Shown piece by piece: positions 19,444 through 28,352 of a stretch of 64,000 bases of DNA; position 1 is the stretch's first letter; every line of letters starts with the position of its first letter. The translations under genes and the position numbers were made by a program. The stretch comes from Microvirga sp. VF16 (GTDB taxonomy: Bacteria; Pseudomonadota; Alphaproteobacteria; Rhizobiales; Beijerinckiaceae): contig NZ_CP069354.1 of the NCBI RefSeq assembly GCF_016864375.1, positions 310,001 to 374,000 on the forward strand, read 5' to 3'. Below the pieces are notes generated by a model. The model saw nothing but the letters and a program-made list of their open reading frames with translations, had not been told where the DNA came from and made no database searches.

Positions 19444-19486
19444 AAGGGCTTTGCGATGGTCCAGATCGCAAAGCCCTTCTTTTTAT
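19444..19486 (+). terminator. Second Rho-independent terminator in tandem
   Basis: Stem AAGGGCTTTGCGAT / ATCGCAAAGCCCTT (14 bp) closed by a short loop and followed by CTTTTTATC. Directly behind the first terminator, same orientation. On the minus strand the T-tract is poor, so it is probably not the terminator of the quinone oxidoreductase gene. Confidence 0.75.
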
Positions 19487-19539
19487 CTCGGTTAGCATTC
19501 TCTTAACGGGAGCCGGAAATTGGCTCGCGTGAGACAGAT

Positions 19540-20556
19540 CTAAAATCCCGACAACACGAGCTTGCCCCGCGTGCGGTTGCTCTCGATGAGAGCGTGCGCG
19601 CGCTTGAGATTGGCGGCGTTGATCGGCCCGATCACCTCGGCCAATGTCGTCCTGATCGTGCCTGCATCCACAAGACGCGAGGCCTCGCTCAGGATCTCGT
19701 GCTGCCGCTCCATGTCGGCGGTCTGGAAAGTGGAGCGCGTGAACATGGATTCCCAATGAATCGAGACGCTCTTGCCTTTCAAGAGGCTGATGTCGAGCGG
19801 CGTCTTCGGATCATCAATCAGGGCGAAACGGCCTTGCGGCGCAATGGTTTTGGCGATTTCGGCAAAATGCGTGTCCGTATGGGTAATCGAAAACACGAAG
19901 GCCGGCGCGCCGAGCCCTAAGACCTCAACCTGTGCGGCGAGAGGCTTGCTGTGATCGATCACGTGATGGGCGCCGAGTTCCTTGACCCACGCCTGCGTGT
20001 CAGGTCGCGAAGCGGTGGCGATCACGGTCAGATCGGTGAGCCGACGCGCGAGCTGGATCGCGACGGAGCCGACGCCGCCGGCGCCACCCACGATCAGGAT
20101 GGCATTGGCCACGCCCTTCACCGGACGCTTGACCTCCAGCCGGTCGAACAGGGTTTCCCAGGCGGTGAGCGTGGTCAGCGGAAGGGCGGCTGCCTCCTCG
20201 AAGCCGATGGATTTCGGCTTCGAGCCCACCAGACGCTCGTCGACCGCATGGAACTCCGCATTGGTGCCTTGCCGCGTGATGGCGCCGGCATAGAACACCT
20301 CGTCGCCTTCCTTGAACAGGGTGACATCCTTGCCCACGCCTCTGACGATCCCAGCCGCATCGAAACCCAGAACCTTCCAGCTGCCGGGCTCTGCTTGAGC
20401 CCGCATGCGGACTTTCGTGTCGACCGGGTTGAGGGAGACCGCTTTGATCTCGACGAGCAGGTCGCGCGGTCCGGGCTCGGGGCGCGGCAGGTCGACATCG
20501 ACGAGAGAAGCGTCCTGATCGATGGGAAGGGATTGCTGGTATCCGACGGCGCGCAT
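19540..20556 (-). CDS. NADPH:quinone oxidoreductase-like zinc-binding alcohol dehydrogenase family
   Basis: 338 residues from ATG 20556, with AGGAG 8 nt upstream. MDR fold: N-terminal GroES-like domain (VSLNPVDTKVRM, GFDAAGIVRGVGKDV, GDEVFYAG) and Rossmann domain with LIVGGAGGVGSVAIQLAR (about 150-167). No cysteine/histidine zinc ligands are apparent, so it is of the zinc-independent quinone-reductase type despite the family name. It is divergent from an HxlR regulator, a common pairing in electrophile or quinone stress responses. Confidence 0.92.
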   Translation of the reverse strand: MRAVGYQQSLPIDQDASLVDVDLPRPEPGPRDLLVEIKAVSLNPVDTKVRMRAQAEPGSWKVLGFDAAGIVRGVGKDVTLFKEGDEVFYAGAITRQGTNAEFHAVDERLVGSKPKSIGFEEAAALPLTTLTAWETLFDRLEVKRPVKGVANAILIVGGAGGVGSVAIQLARRLTDLTVIATASRPDTQAWVKELGAHHVIDHSKPLAAQVEVLGLGAPAFVFSITHTDTHFAEIAKTIAPQGRFALIDDPKTPLDISLLKGKSVSIHWESMFTRSTFQTADMERQHEILSEASRLVDAGTIRTTLAEVIGPINAANLKRAHALIESNRTRGKLVLSGF

Positions 20557-20651
20557 GATTTGTCTCCTGTTGACGGGAGCATAGTTGGGCATAGTGTAGG
20601 GCATCGCAAGAACGCACAAAAACAGCCCATAGTGTCAAAAAGGGTACCGTG
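20557..20651. promoter_or_regulatory. Divergent promoter region with repeated CATAGT motif
   Basis: The 95-bp gap between the oxidoreductase and hxlR genes carries CATAGTGT twice as direct repeats (20590-20597 and 20628-20635), and CATAGTTG at 20580. Such repeats in the shared intergenic region are plausible HxlR operators; this is inference from position and repetition. Confidence 0.45.
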
Positions 20652-20984
20652 ATGCCGCAGAGGGTCCAGGGATGTTCCGTCGAGCGGACGATGAGTCTGA
20701 TCGACGGCAAGTGGAAGATCATCGTGCTCTATAAGCTCTTGCGCGGAACCTTGCGTTTCAACGAATTGCGCCGGCTCATCCCGTCCATCACGCAGCGCAT
20801 GCTCACCCACCAGCTGCGCGAGCTGGAGGCCGACGGTCTTATCATCCGGACGGTTTATGCCCAGGTGCCGCCTCGGGTCGAATACACGCTCTCGGCCCGC
20901 GGCCGCTCTCTGGAGCCGGTGCTGATGGCCATGAAGGAATGGGGTGACACGAATCTGTCGTCTGCGGAGGCCAAAGCAGCGTAA
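20652..20984 (+). CDS. HxlR family winged-helix transcriptional regulator
   Basis: 110 residues from ATG 20652; a GTG one codon earlier is also in frame. HxlR signatures: CSVERTMSLIDGKWKIIVLYKLL, LRFNELRRLIPSITQRMLTHQLRELEADGLI and RVEYTLSARGRSL. Cys9, just before the winged helix, is at the position used by redox- or electrophile-sensing HxlR proteins (HypR, QorR). Given the neighbour, a QorR-like repressor that senses quinones or aldehydes and controls the divergent oxidoreductase is likely. Confidence 0.92.
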   Translation: MPQRVQGCSVERTMSLIDGKWKIIVLYKLLRGTLRFNELRRLIPSITQRMLTHQLRELEADGLIIRTVYAQVPPRVEYTLSARGRSLEPVLMAMKEWGDTNLSSAEAKAA

Positions 20985-21101
20985 AGTGCCTGTGCAGTGC
21001 AGCAACTTTACCCTACTTTGCTCAGAACGATATGCTTTTATTGCGCAATCTGCCGCTCTGTGGCAACGCTCCCGCGACCAAAAAATTAAGAGGATGCGCG
21101 C

Positions 21102-24100
21102 ATGAAGCTGGATACACCGACCAGCGGAAGCGAAGTGACGGCGGAAGCCGTCGCTGTGCTGGAATCCGGGCACAAATCCATTCCGCCAACCTTCGTGCGT
21201 GATCTGTTCGGGCGTGTGCCGCCCGAGGATCTGGCGCCTTACTCGCCGCAGACGCTGGCGGATCTCGCTGCGGAAGCCTTCGAGCATCTCAAGGCCTCCC
21301 GCACCGCCGACGGTGCCGACATCCGCCTCCTCGATTTCGAGATCGAGCGCGAGGGCCGGCGCCAGGATGTGACGGTGCTCGAGATCGTCAACGACAACAT
21401 GCCGTTCCTGCTCGATTCGACCCTCGCCGAGGTCGTGGACCAGGGTTATGAGCCGCTGCTGGTGGCGCATCCGATCCTGGCCGTAGAGCGGGATTCCAAC
21501 GGCGCTCTCGTGCGCCTGGTCGGCGAGGCCACGGCGGCGCTACGGCTCGGCGTGAAGCGCGAAAGCTTCATCCACATCCATCTGCCGCGCCTCGACGATC
21601 CCGGGACCCGGACCCGCCTGATCGAGGCCATGCGCCTCGTCCACAGGGACGTCTCCGTTGCGGTGCACGATTGGCCGGGGATGCGCTCCCGGGTTGCCGA
21701 GATCGTGCACAATTACCGCCTCAATCCCCCGCCGCTGCCGGAGGACGAGGTCAACGAAGCCATCGCCTTCCTCGACTGGATCGCGCGCGACAACTTCACG
21801 TTCCTCGGTTTGCGTGAATACCGTCTTCCTTCCGGCGATACCGCGGCCGATCCGGTCGAAGGCTCGGGCCTCGGCCTCTTGCGCGATCCGTCCGTGCGCG
21901 TGCTGCGCCGCGGCCGCGAGCTTGTGGCGATGACGCCGGAGGTTCGGGCCTTCCTGGCGCGTCCGCAGGCGCTCATCATCGCCAAGGCGAACGTAAAATC
22001 CCGCGTCCATCGCCGCGCCCATCTCGACTATATCGGCGTCAAGCTATTCGACGAGAGCGGGCATCTGCGCGGCGAATTGCGCATCGTCGGCCTGTTTACG
22101 TCCAGCGCCTACACCAACACCACGGGCGAGGTGCCTTACCTGCGCCTCAAGGTGGCGAAGGTCCTCGCGCGCGCCGGCTTCGATCCGGCGAGCTATGCGG
22201 GCCGTGGGCTTCTGAACGTGCTCGAAAGCTATCCGCGCGACGAACTGTTCCAGATCGACGAGGACACGCTCTATCACTTCGCCATCGACATCATGAACCT
22301 GTCGGAGCGTCCGCGGGTGAGGGCGCTCGCCCGTGTCGACGAGTTCGACCGTTTCGTTTCGGTTCTCGTCTTCGTGCCGAAGGACCGCTACGACACCCAG
22401 GCGCGCCAGCGCATCGGCCAGTTCCTAGCCAGCATTTACGAGGGCCGCGTTTCCGCTTCTTACCCAGATTATCCGGAAGGCCCGCTCGCACGCACCCATT
22501 ACATCATCGGCCGCGACGAGGGGCAGACCCCGGACGTGCCGCGCGAAACTCTCGAGAAAGGCATTTCCGCCATCGTCCGTACCTGGGCCGATGCGCTGCG
22601 CGATGCGCTCGATGATACCGTCGGTGGCGCCCGTGCTCGCTCGCTCGCGTCCCGCTATGCGGAAGCCTTCAGCGCCGCCTATCGCGAGGCTTTCGGCGCC
22701 GAGCAGGCCATCGCCGATATCGCTCTGCTGGAGCAGCTCTCGGAGGCGCGTCCCCGCGCCGTCGATCTCTATCGCCGCGAAGGCGATGAAGAGACCCGCG
22801 TGAACCTGAAAGTGTTCTCGCTCAACGTGGCGCTGCCCTTGTCGGAGCGTGTGCCGCTGCTGGAAAACCTCGGCTTCCGCGTCGTCAACGAGCGTACCTA
22901 TCGCGTCGCTTTCTCAAGCACGGATAGGGTATGGCTGCACGACATGACCCTGGAGCGCGCCTCCGGCGGCGTCATCAAGATCGACGAGATCCAGGCCCTG
23001 ATCGAAGCGGCGCTGCTTGCTCTCTTCCGCGGCCTTGCGGAATCGGACGGCTACAACCGCCTCGTGCTCGAAGCCGGTCTCGGCTGGCGCGATGTCGCCA
23101 TGGTGCGGGCGCTCGGCCGTTACCTGCGCCAGATACAAGTCACCTACGCGCAGGATTACATCGCCGAGACGCTGGCCCGTCACGGCACCATCGCGGCCGA
23201 TCTCGTCAAGCTGTTCTACGCGCGCTTCGACCCGCGCCAGGACAAGGATCGTGCCGGTGCCGAAGCCGCGATCCGCGAAAAAATCGAAAATCAGCTGAAG
23301 GACGTCACGAGCCTCGACGACGACCGGATTCTGCGCCGTTTCGTCAACCTGATCGAGGCCGCGATCCGGACCAATTTCTTCCAGCTCGAGGACAATGGCC
23401 TGCCGCGCCAGACCATCGCGTTCAAGTTCGAATGCGCCAAGGTGGACGGCCTGCCGCTGCCCAAGCCTCTCTACGAGATCTTCGTCTATTCGCCCCGCGT
23501 CGAAGGCGTGCATCTGCGCTTCGGCAAGGTGGCGCGCGGCGGCCTTCGCTGGTCCGACCGGCCGCAGGATTTCCGCACGGAAGTGCTGGGTCTCGTCAAG
23601 GCGCAGCAGGTCAAGAATGCGGTCATCGTGCCGGTCGGCGCCAAGGGCGGCTTCGTGCCCAAGCACCTGCCTCCCGCGAGCGATCGGCAGGCCTGGCTGG
23701 CGGAAGGGACTGAGAGCTACCGCATCTTCATCCGCACGCTGCTGCAGCTCACCGACAACATCGTCGGCGAGAGCGTGGTCCCGCCCGCCGATACCGTGCG
23801 GCATGACGGTGACGATCCCTATCTCGTGGTCGCGGCCGACAAAGGCACGGCCACCTTCTCCGACATCGCCAACGCGCTGTCCATCGAGAAGGGCCATTGG
23901 CTCGGCGATGCCTTCGCGTCCGGCGGCAGCCAGGGCTACGACCACAAGAAGATGGGCATCACGGCCCGCGGCGCCTGGGAAGCGGTGAAGCGCCACTTCC
24001 GCGAGATGGACATCGACATCCAGACCACGCCGGTGACGGTGGCGGGCGTCGGCGACATGTCGGGCGACGTGTTCGGAAACGGCATGCTCCTGTCGCGGGC

Positions 24101-25925
24101 GCTCAAGCTCGTGGCGGCCTTCGACCACCGCGACATCTTCATCGATCCGAACCCGGATCCGGAAAGCGCCTTCAAGGAACGCGAGCGTCTCTTCAACCTG
24201 CCCCGTTCAAGCTGGCAGGATTACGACAAGAGCTTGATTTCGCAGGGCGGCGGCGTGTTCCCGCGTAATGCGAAGTCGATCCCGCTCTCGGACGAGATGC
24301 GCGCGCTTCTCGACATCGACAAGCCTCAGGCCACGCCGGCCGAGGTGATGCACGCGATCCTGAAAGCCCGTGTCGATCTGCTCTGGTTCGGCGGCATCGG
24401 CACCTATATCCGCTCATCTGCCGAGACCGACGAGCAGGTGGGCGACCGCGCCAACGATGCGATCCGCATCACCGGTCCGGAGGTGCGCGCCAAAGTGATC
24501 GGCGAAGGCGCTAATCTCGGTGTGACCCAGCGCGGGCGCATCGAAGCGGCGCAGAGCGGTGTTCGCCTCAACACCGATGCCATCGACAATTCGGCCGGCG
24601 TCAACACGTCCGACGTGGAGGTGAATATCAAGATCGCGCTCACCACGCCGGAGCGCGACGGGCGTCTGACCCAGGACCAGCGTAACGAACTTCTCGCCGA
24701 CATGACCGAGGATGTTGCCGCTCTCGTGTTGCGCAACAACTACCTGCAGACGCTGGCGCTCTCGCTCTCCGAGCAGCTGGGCCTTGCCGATCTCGGCTTC
24801 GCGCGCCGGCTCATGCACATGCTGGAAGCGCAGGGTCGTCTCAATCGCGCGGTGGAATATCTGCCGGACGACAGCACGCTCGCCGAGCGCGGACGTCGCG
24901 GCGAGGCACTGACGCGGCCGGAAATCGCGGTGCTGCTGGCTTACGCCAAGCTTTCGCTCCACGACGAGCTTCTGGAAAGCCCTGTGCCGGACGATCCATA
25001 TCTCGGCAAGGAGCTGGAACGCTATTTCCCGGCGGAGATGCGTGAGCGCTTCCCGGACGCGATCGCAAGCCACCGCCTGCGCCGCGAGATCATCGCGACG
25101 CAGCTCGCCAATGCCCTCATCAACCGGGGCGGGCCGACCATGGTGGCCCGTCTGGTGGACCAGACCGGCGCGGATGCGCCGACGATTGCGGCGGCCTATG
25201 CGGCCACCCGCGATTCCTTCGGCCTCACCGAGCTGAACCTCGCCATCGATGCGCTCGACGGCGTTGTGCCCGGCAAGGTGCAGCTGCATCTTTATGGCGA
25301 ATTGCAGGATCTTCTGATGAACCGGATCGTCTGGTTCATCCGCAACGTGGATTTCGTCAACCATTCCCTTGATGAGATCATCGGCACCTATCAGGCCGGG
25401 ATCGCCGAGGTCGAGCGCAGCCTCACCGAGACGCTGTCGCCGGAAGCGCAGGCCGCATGGGATGCACGCACCAAGGCACTGGTGGATGAGGGCACGCCGG
25501 AGGATCTGGCACGCCGCATCGCATCGCTGCCGGATCTGGTTGCTGCCCCTGACATCGTGCAGACGGCGCAGAAGACTGGTAAACCCGTCAACGACATTGC
25601 CCGCACGCATTTCGCGCTCGAGGCCTCGTTCCGGCTCGGCGCGCTCATCAGCGCGGCACAGCAGATCAATGTCAGCGACTACTTTGATCGTCTCGCGCTC
25701 GATCGCGCCATCGACAGCATCGCCTATGCCCATCGCGGCCTGACGGCCGAAGTGTCGTCTCAGGATCTCTCGGGCGTCGAGGCCGTGCGGGCCTGGAGCG
25801 AAAAGCGTGGCGCCGACGTCAACCGCATCCGAAGCGCGGTGGACGGCATCGTCTCGTCCGGCCTGACGCTGTCGAAGATCACCGTCGCGGCGAGCCTCCT
25901 CGGCGATCTCGCGCGGATGAGCTAA
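21102..25925 (+). CDS. gdhB: NAD-specific glutamate dehydrogenase, 180-kDa class
   Basis: 1607 residues, normal for this class. Long N-terminal region with ACT-like modules (1 to about 700), a catalytic block with GGLRWSDRPQDFRTEV and PVGAKGGFVPK (about 843, the catalytic Lys region), and a dinucleotide-binding region with KVIGEGANLGVTQRGR (about 1132), then a helical C-terminal domain. It oxidises L-glutamate to 2-oxoglutarate and ammonia with NAD, feeding amino-acid carbon into the TCA cycle. Large monocistronic gene, followed by a hairpin. No frameshift is seen. Confidence 0.97.
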   Translation: MKLDTPTSGSEVTAEAVAVLESGHKSIPPTFVRDLFGRVPPEDLAPYSPQTLADLAAEAFEHLKASRTADGADIRLLDFEIEREGRRQDVTVLEIVNDNMPFLLDSTLAEVVDQGYEPLLVAHPILAVERDSNGALVRLVGEATAALRLGVKRESFIHIHLPRLDDPGTRTRLIEAMRLVHRDVSVAVHDWPGMRSRVAEIVHNYRLNPPPLPEDEVNEAIAFLDWIARDNFTFLGLREYRLPSGDTAADPVEGSGLGLLRDPSVRVLRRGRELVAMTPEVRAFLARPQALIIAKANVKSRVHRRAHLDYIGVKLFDESGHLRGELRIVGLFTSSAYTNTTGEVPYLRLKVAKVLARAGFDPASYAGRGLLNVLESYPRDELFQIDEDTLYHFAIDIMNLSERPRVRALARVDEFDRFVSVLVFVPKDRYDTQARQRIGQFLASIYEGRVSASYPDYPEGPLARTHYIIGRDEGQTPDVPRETLEKGISAIVRTWADALRDALDDTVGGARARSLASRYAEAFSAAYREAFGAEQAIADIALLEQLSEARPRAVDLYRREGDEETRVNLKVFSLNVALPLSERVPLLENLGFRVVNERTYRVAFSSTDRVWLHDMTLERASGGVIKIDEIQALIEAALLALFRGLAESDGYNRLVLEAGLGWRDVAMVRALGRYLRQIQVTYAQDYIAETLARHGTIAADLVKLFYARFDPRQDKDRAGAEAAIREKIENQLKDVTSLDDDRILRRFVNLIEAAIRTNFFQLEDNGLPRQTIAFKFECAKVDGLPLPKPLYEIFVYSPRVEGVHLRFGKVARGGLRWSDRPQDFRTEVLGLVKAQQVKNAVIVPVGAKGGFVPKHLPPASDRQAWLAEGTESYRIFIRTLLQLTDNIVGESVVPPADTVRHDGDDPYLVVAADKGTATFSDIANALSIEKGHWLGDAFASGGSQGYDHKKMGITARGAWEAVKRHFREMDIDIQTTPVTVAGVGDMSGDVFGNGMLLSRALKLVAAFDHRDIFIDPNPDPESAFKERERLFNLPRSSWQDYDKSLISQGGGVFPRNAKSIPLSDEMRALLDIDKPQATPAEVMHAILKARVDLLWFGGIGTYIRSSAETDEQVGDRANDAIRITGPEVRAKVIGEGANLGVTQRGRIEAAQSGVRLNTDAIDNSAGVNTSDVEVNIKIALTTPERDGRLTQDQRNELLADMTEDVAALVLRNNYLQTLALSLSEQLGLADLGFARRLMHMLEAQGRLNRAVEYLPDDSTLAERGRRGEALTRPEIAVLLAYAKLSLHDELLESPVPDDPYLGKELERYFPAEMRERFPDAIASHRLRREIIATQLANALINRGGPTMVARLVDQTGADAPTIAAAYAATRDSFGLTELNLAIDALDGVVPGKVQLHLYGELQDLLMNRIVWFIRNVDFVNHSLDEIIGTYQAGIAEVERSLTETLSPEAQAAWDARTKALVDEGTPEDLARRIASLPDLVAAPDIVQTAQKTGKPVNDIARTHFALEASFRLGALISAAQQINVSDYFDRLALDRAIDSIAYAHRGLTAEVSSQDLSGVEAVRAWSEKRGADVNRIRSAVDGIVSSGLTLSKITVAASLLGDLARMS

Positions 25926-25939
25926 CTAAGCTCGCGGAC

Positions 25940-25966
25940 TCTCCTCCCCTTGCGGGGAGGAGAATT
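25940..25966 (+). terminator. Hairpin after glutamate dehydrogenase gene
   Basis: 10-bp stem TCTCCTCCCC / GGGGAGGAGA with a 4-nt loop, 15 bp past the stop codon. It resembles an arm of repeat family R2 and may be a repeat relic serving as terminator; no T-tract follows. Confidence 0.5.
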
Positions 25967-26079
25967 ACGCAGGTGTCATCCTCAGGCCAAGCAAGGCGAG
26001 GGAAGGGGATCCACGCAGATGCGCGGGGTTATGGATTCCCTTCCCCTCCGCTGCGCTCCGGCCGGGAATGACACCCTCT

Positions 26080-26126
26080 CACATCATTGAGATGGCCGGG
26101 CTTGTCCCGGCCATCTCAATGATGTG
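26080..26126. repeat. Perfect 21-bp inverted repeat
   Basis: The arm at 26080-26100 (starting CACATCATTGAG) is exactly complementary to 26106-26126 (ending CTCAATGATGTG) around a 5-nt loop CTTGT. Inner half (GATGGCCGGG...CCCGGCCATC) also occurs near 2964-2992 in shorter form. The rest of 25967-26212 consists of degraded pieces of the same repeat types and no gene. Confidence 0.85.
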
Positions 26127-26212
26127 AAGCGTCACGCTTTTCGGACCGAGATCACCGGCACAAGGCCGGCGATGACGGGGGAGGGGAACGCTAAAGTGGA
26201 AGCCAAACTCCA

Positions 26213-27592
26213 GTGAGAGACATCAATCCCCTCGCGCCCTCACAAAAGGCCTCGCGTCCCGCGATCTTCGGCTGGCTTCTGTTCGACTGGGCATGCCAGC
26301 CGTTCTTCACACTCGTCACCACCTTCGTCTTTGCGCCCTTCTTCGCCTCCGCACTCGCGCCCGATCCGGTGAGCGGACAAAGTTTGTGGGGTTATGCGAC
26401 GGCGGCGGCGGGACTGGTGCTTGCCGTCCTCTCGCCGGTGCTCGGCTCCATTGCCGATGCCACGGGGCCGAAAAAGCCCTGGATCGCGTCGTGCGGTCTC
26501 GTGCTGTTCATCGCCTCCTTCGCATTGTGGTACGCGGCGCCGGGACAGCCCTATGCCATTGCCATCGCGCTGATCGGCTTCGCCTTTGGCACCGTAGCGG
26601 TGGAGGTCGCAGGGGTATTCAACAATGCCATGATCCCGCATCTCGTGCCGCCGGAGCGATTTGGGCGTCTCTCGGGCACCGGCTGGGCGATGGGCTATCT
26701 GGGCGGTCTCGTCTCGCTCGTGATCGTGCTCGGTTTTCTTAGCCCCGATCCGGTGTCGATGAAGACGGTCTTCGGCTTAGACCCGCTCTTCGGGCTCGAT
26801 CCGGCCACGCGCGAAGGAGACCGCATCACGGGACCGTTCTCCGCCCTGTGGTTTCTGCTCTTCGTGCTGCCGCTCTTTCTCTTCACGCCCGATATTCCGC
26901 GCTCGGGGATGCGCCTGAAAGAGGCGGCGCGAAAGGGGCTCGAGCAGGTGAGGAGCACCATCGCCGATGCACGGCGGCACGAGAGCGTCGGGCGCTTTCT
27001 CATCGCCAACATGATCTATCAGGATGCGCTTGTGGCACTGTTCGCCTTCGGCGGCATCTACGGTGCCGGCGTGTTCGGCTGGCAGGCCATCGAGCTCGGC
27101 ATCTTCGGGATCCTGCTCACCGTCACCGGGACCATCGGCGCGCTGGTCGGCGGGCGGCTCGACGATCGCATCGGCGCAAAGCCGGTGATCCTCGGAGCGA
27201 TCGTGATTCTCGCGCTCGTCTGCCTCGGCGTGCTGTCGCTCGGACGCGAACACATCCTCTTCGTCGTGCCAACGGCGGCGCCCGCTCCTGACGACGGCCT
27301 CTACGGCTCCGCGCCCGAGAAGCTGTTCGTGCTGCTCGGCCTCGTCATCGGTGCCGTTGCCGGTCCGCTCCAGGCTTCCTCGCGCAGCCTCCTGGCGCGG
27401 CTGGTGCCCGCGCAGGAAGCCGGGCGCTATTTCGGCCTGCTGGCGCTGTCAGGAAAAGTCACGTCCTTCCTCGCGCCGCTCGCCGTCGCCGTCGCGACGG
27501 CAATCTTCCAGACGCAGGCGGCAGGACCGGCGGTGCTGATCCTGTTCCTGCTTGTTGGATTCTGGCTCCTGAGCGGCGTGAAGCGGGTTTAG
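26213..27592 (+). CDS. MFS transporter, UMF1 (Atg22-like) family
   Basis: 459 residues from GTG 26213. Twelve predicted membrane segments. UMF1 hallmarks: IFGWLLFDWACQPFFTLVTTFVFAP at the first segment, SPVLGSIADATGPKKPW (motif A-like), VFNNAMIPHLVP and SGTGWAMGYLGG. The bacterial UMF1 group is related to fungal Atg22 amino-acid effluxers; substrate in bacteria is unknown. No ATG start fits the conserved N-terminus, and the Shine-Dalgarno is weak. Confidence 0.9.
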   Translation: MRDINPLAPSQKASRPAIFGWLLFDWACQPFFTLVTTFVFAPFFASALAPDPVSGQSLWGYATAAAGLVLAVLSPVLGSIADATGPKKPWIASCGLVLFIASFALWYAAPGQPYAIAIALIGFAFGTVAVEVAGVFNNAMIPHLVPPERFGRLSGTGWAMGYLGGLVSLVIVLGFLSPDPVSMKTVFGLDPLFGLDPATREGDRITGPFSALWFLLFVLPLFLFTPDIPRSGMRLKEAARKGLEQVRSTIADARRHESVGRFLIANMIYQDALVALFAFGGIYGAGVFGWQAIELGIFGILLTVTGTIGALVGGRLDDRIGAKPVILGAIVILALVCLGVLSLGREHILFVVPTAAPAPDDGLYGSAPEKLFVLLGLVIGAVAGPLQASSRSLLARLVPAQEAGRYFGLLALSGKVTSFLAPLAVAVATAIFQTQAAGPAVLILFLLVGFWLLSGVKRV

Positions 27593-27599
27593 TCTCACC

Positions 27600-27744
27600 C
27601 ACTGTCATTCCGGGGCGCCGCAGGCGAGCCCGGAATCCATAACCGCTGACGATGCAGAAGCAGGCGGAACGCTACTCGCCTCTTTCTGAAACGTCGTGTT
27701 TATGGATTCCGGGCTCTCGCTACGCTCGCCCCGGAATGACAGTG
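27600..27744. repeat. Long inverted repeat, family R3
   Basis: Outer arms CACTGTCATTCCGGGG and CCCCGGAATGACAGTG, with further inner pairing of CCCGGAATCCATAA and TTATGGATTCCGGG around a unique centre. Fills the gap between the UMF1 and YbjQ genes and could form a very stable hairpin, serving as terminator for both convergent genes. Confidence 0.8.
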
Positions 27745-27751
27745 GAGAGGT

Positions 27752-28072
27752 TTATTCCAGCGTCACCGCCGTGCCGCTGACCGACACCATCATCATGCCT
27801 TCGTTCTTGCCGAGCGCGCCGTAATCGAGGTGAACGCCGACGATGGCGTGGGCTCCGAGGCGCTGCGCCTCTTCGATCATCTCCTGCAGGGCCGTGTCGC
27901 GCCCGTCGCGCAGAACGCGCTCGTAGGATCCCGCGCGTCCGCCGACTACGTCGCGGATCGAGGCGAAGAAATCGCGGAACACGTTGGCGCCTAAGATAGC
28001 TTCGCCCGAAACGATGCCGCGATAGGAAGCGATGCGGCGGCCTTCGATGCTCGGCGTCGTGGTGATGATCAT
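27752..28072 (-). CDS. YbjQ family protein (UPF0145)
   Basis: 106 residues, the usual length. Begins [21 protein letters not shown]; contains [24 protein letters not shown], the helical [20 protein letters not shown] and a closing strand [11 protein letters not shown], all diagnostic. The family forms pentameric rings, with suggested heavy-metal binding; function is unproven. GGAG lies just upstream of the ATG. Confidence 0.94.
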   Translation of the reverse strand: MIITTTPSIEGRRIASYRGIVSGEAILGANVFRDFFASIRDVVGGRAGSYERVLRDGRDTALQEMIEEAQRLGAHAIVGVHLDYGALGKNEGMMMVSVSGTAVTLE

Positions 28073-28118
28073 GAACGTCTCCTTCTGCTCCGCTTCATAT
28101 GGGGAGAGGTAGGAGGAA

Positions 28119-28339
28119 CGTCATCCCGGACGGAGCGTAGCGGAGATCCGGGATCGCTTGAGGAGTTTAGCGCGGGAGGCCCCCTCCTTGTGGGGGAGGG
28201 CTAGGGAAGGGGTGTTGGCGCCTTCCTCGTTCCAGTCCGGCGCTGTACCCCGCTCTCCAACTCTCCCCAACGAGGGGGAGAGGGTCCAGAGCTCTATTCC
28301 AAAAAAGATCCCGGATCGGCTTCGCCGTCCGGGATGACG
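28119..28339. repeat. Nested composite repeat: R3 arms around an R2 element
   Basis: Outer inverted repeat CGTCATCCCGGACGG...CCGTCCGGGATGACG (R3) encloses an R2 element at about 28180-28284, recognisable by CCCTCCTTGTGGGGGAGGG, the core CCAGTCCGGCGCT and CTCTCCCC arms. The nesting suggests R2 entered an existing R3 element. Confidence 0.75.
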
Positions 28340-28352
28340 CGTTGTGTTGGGC

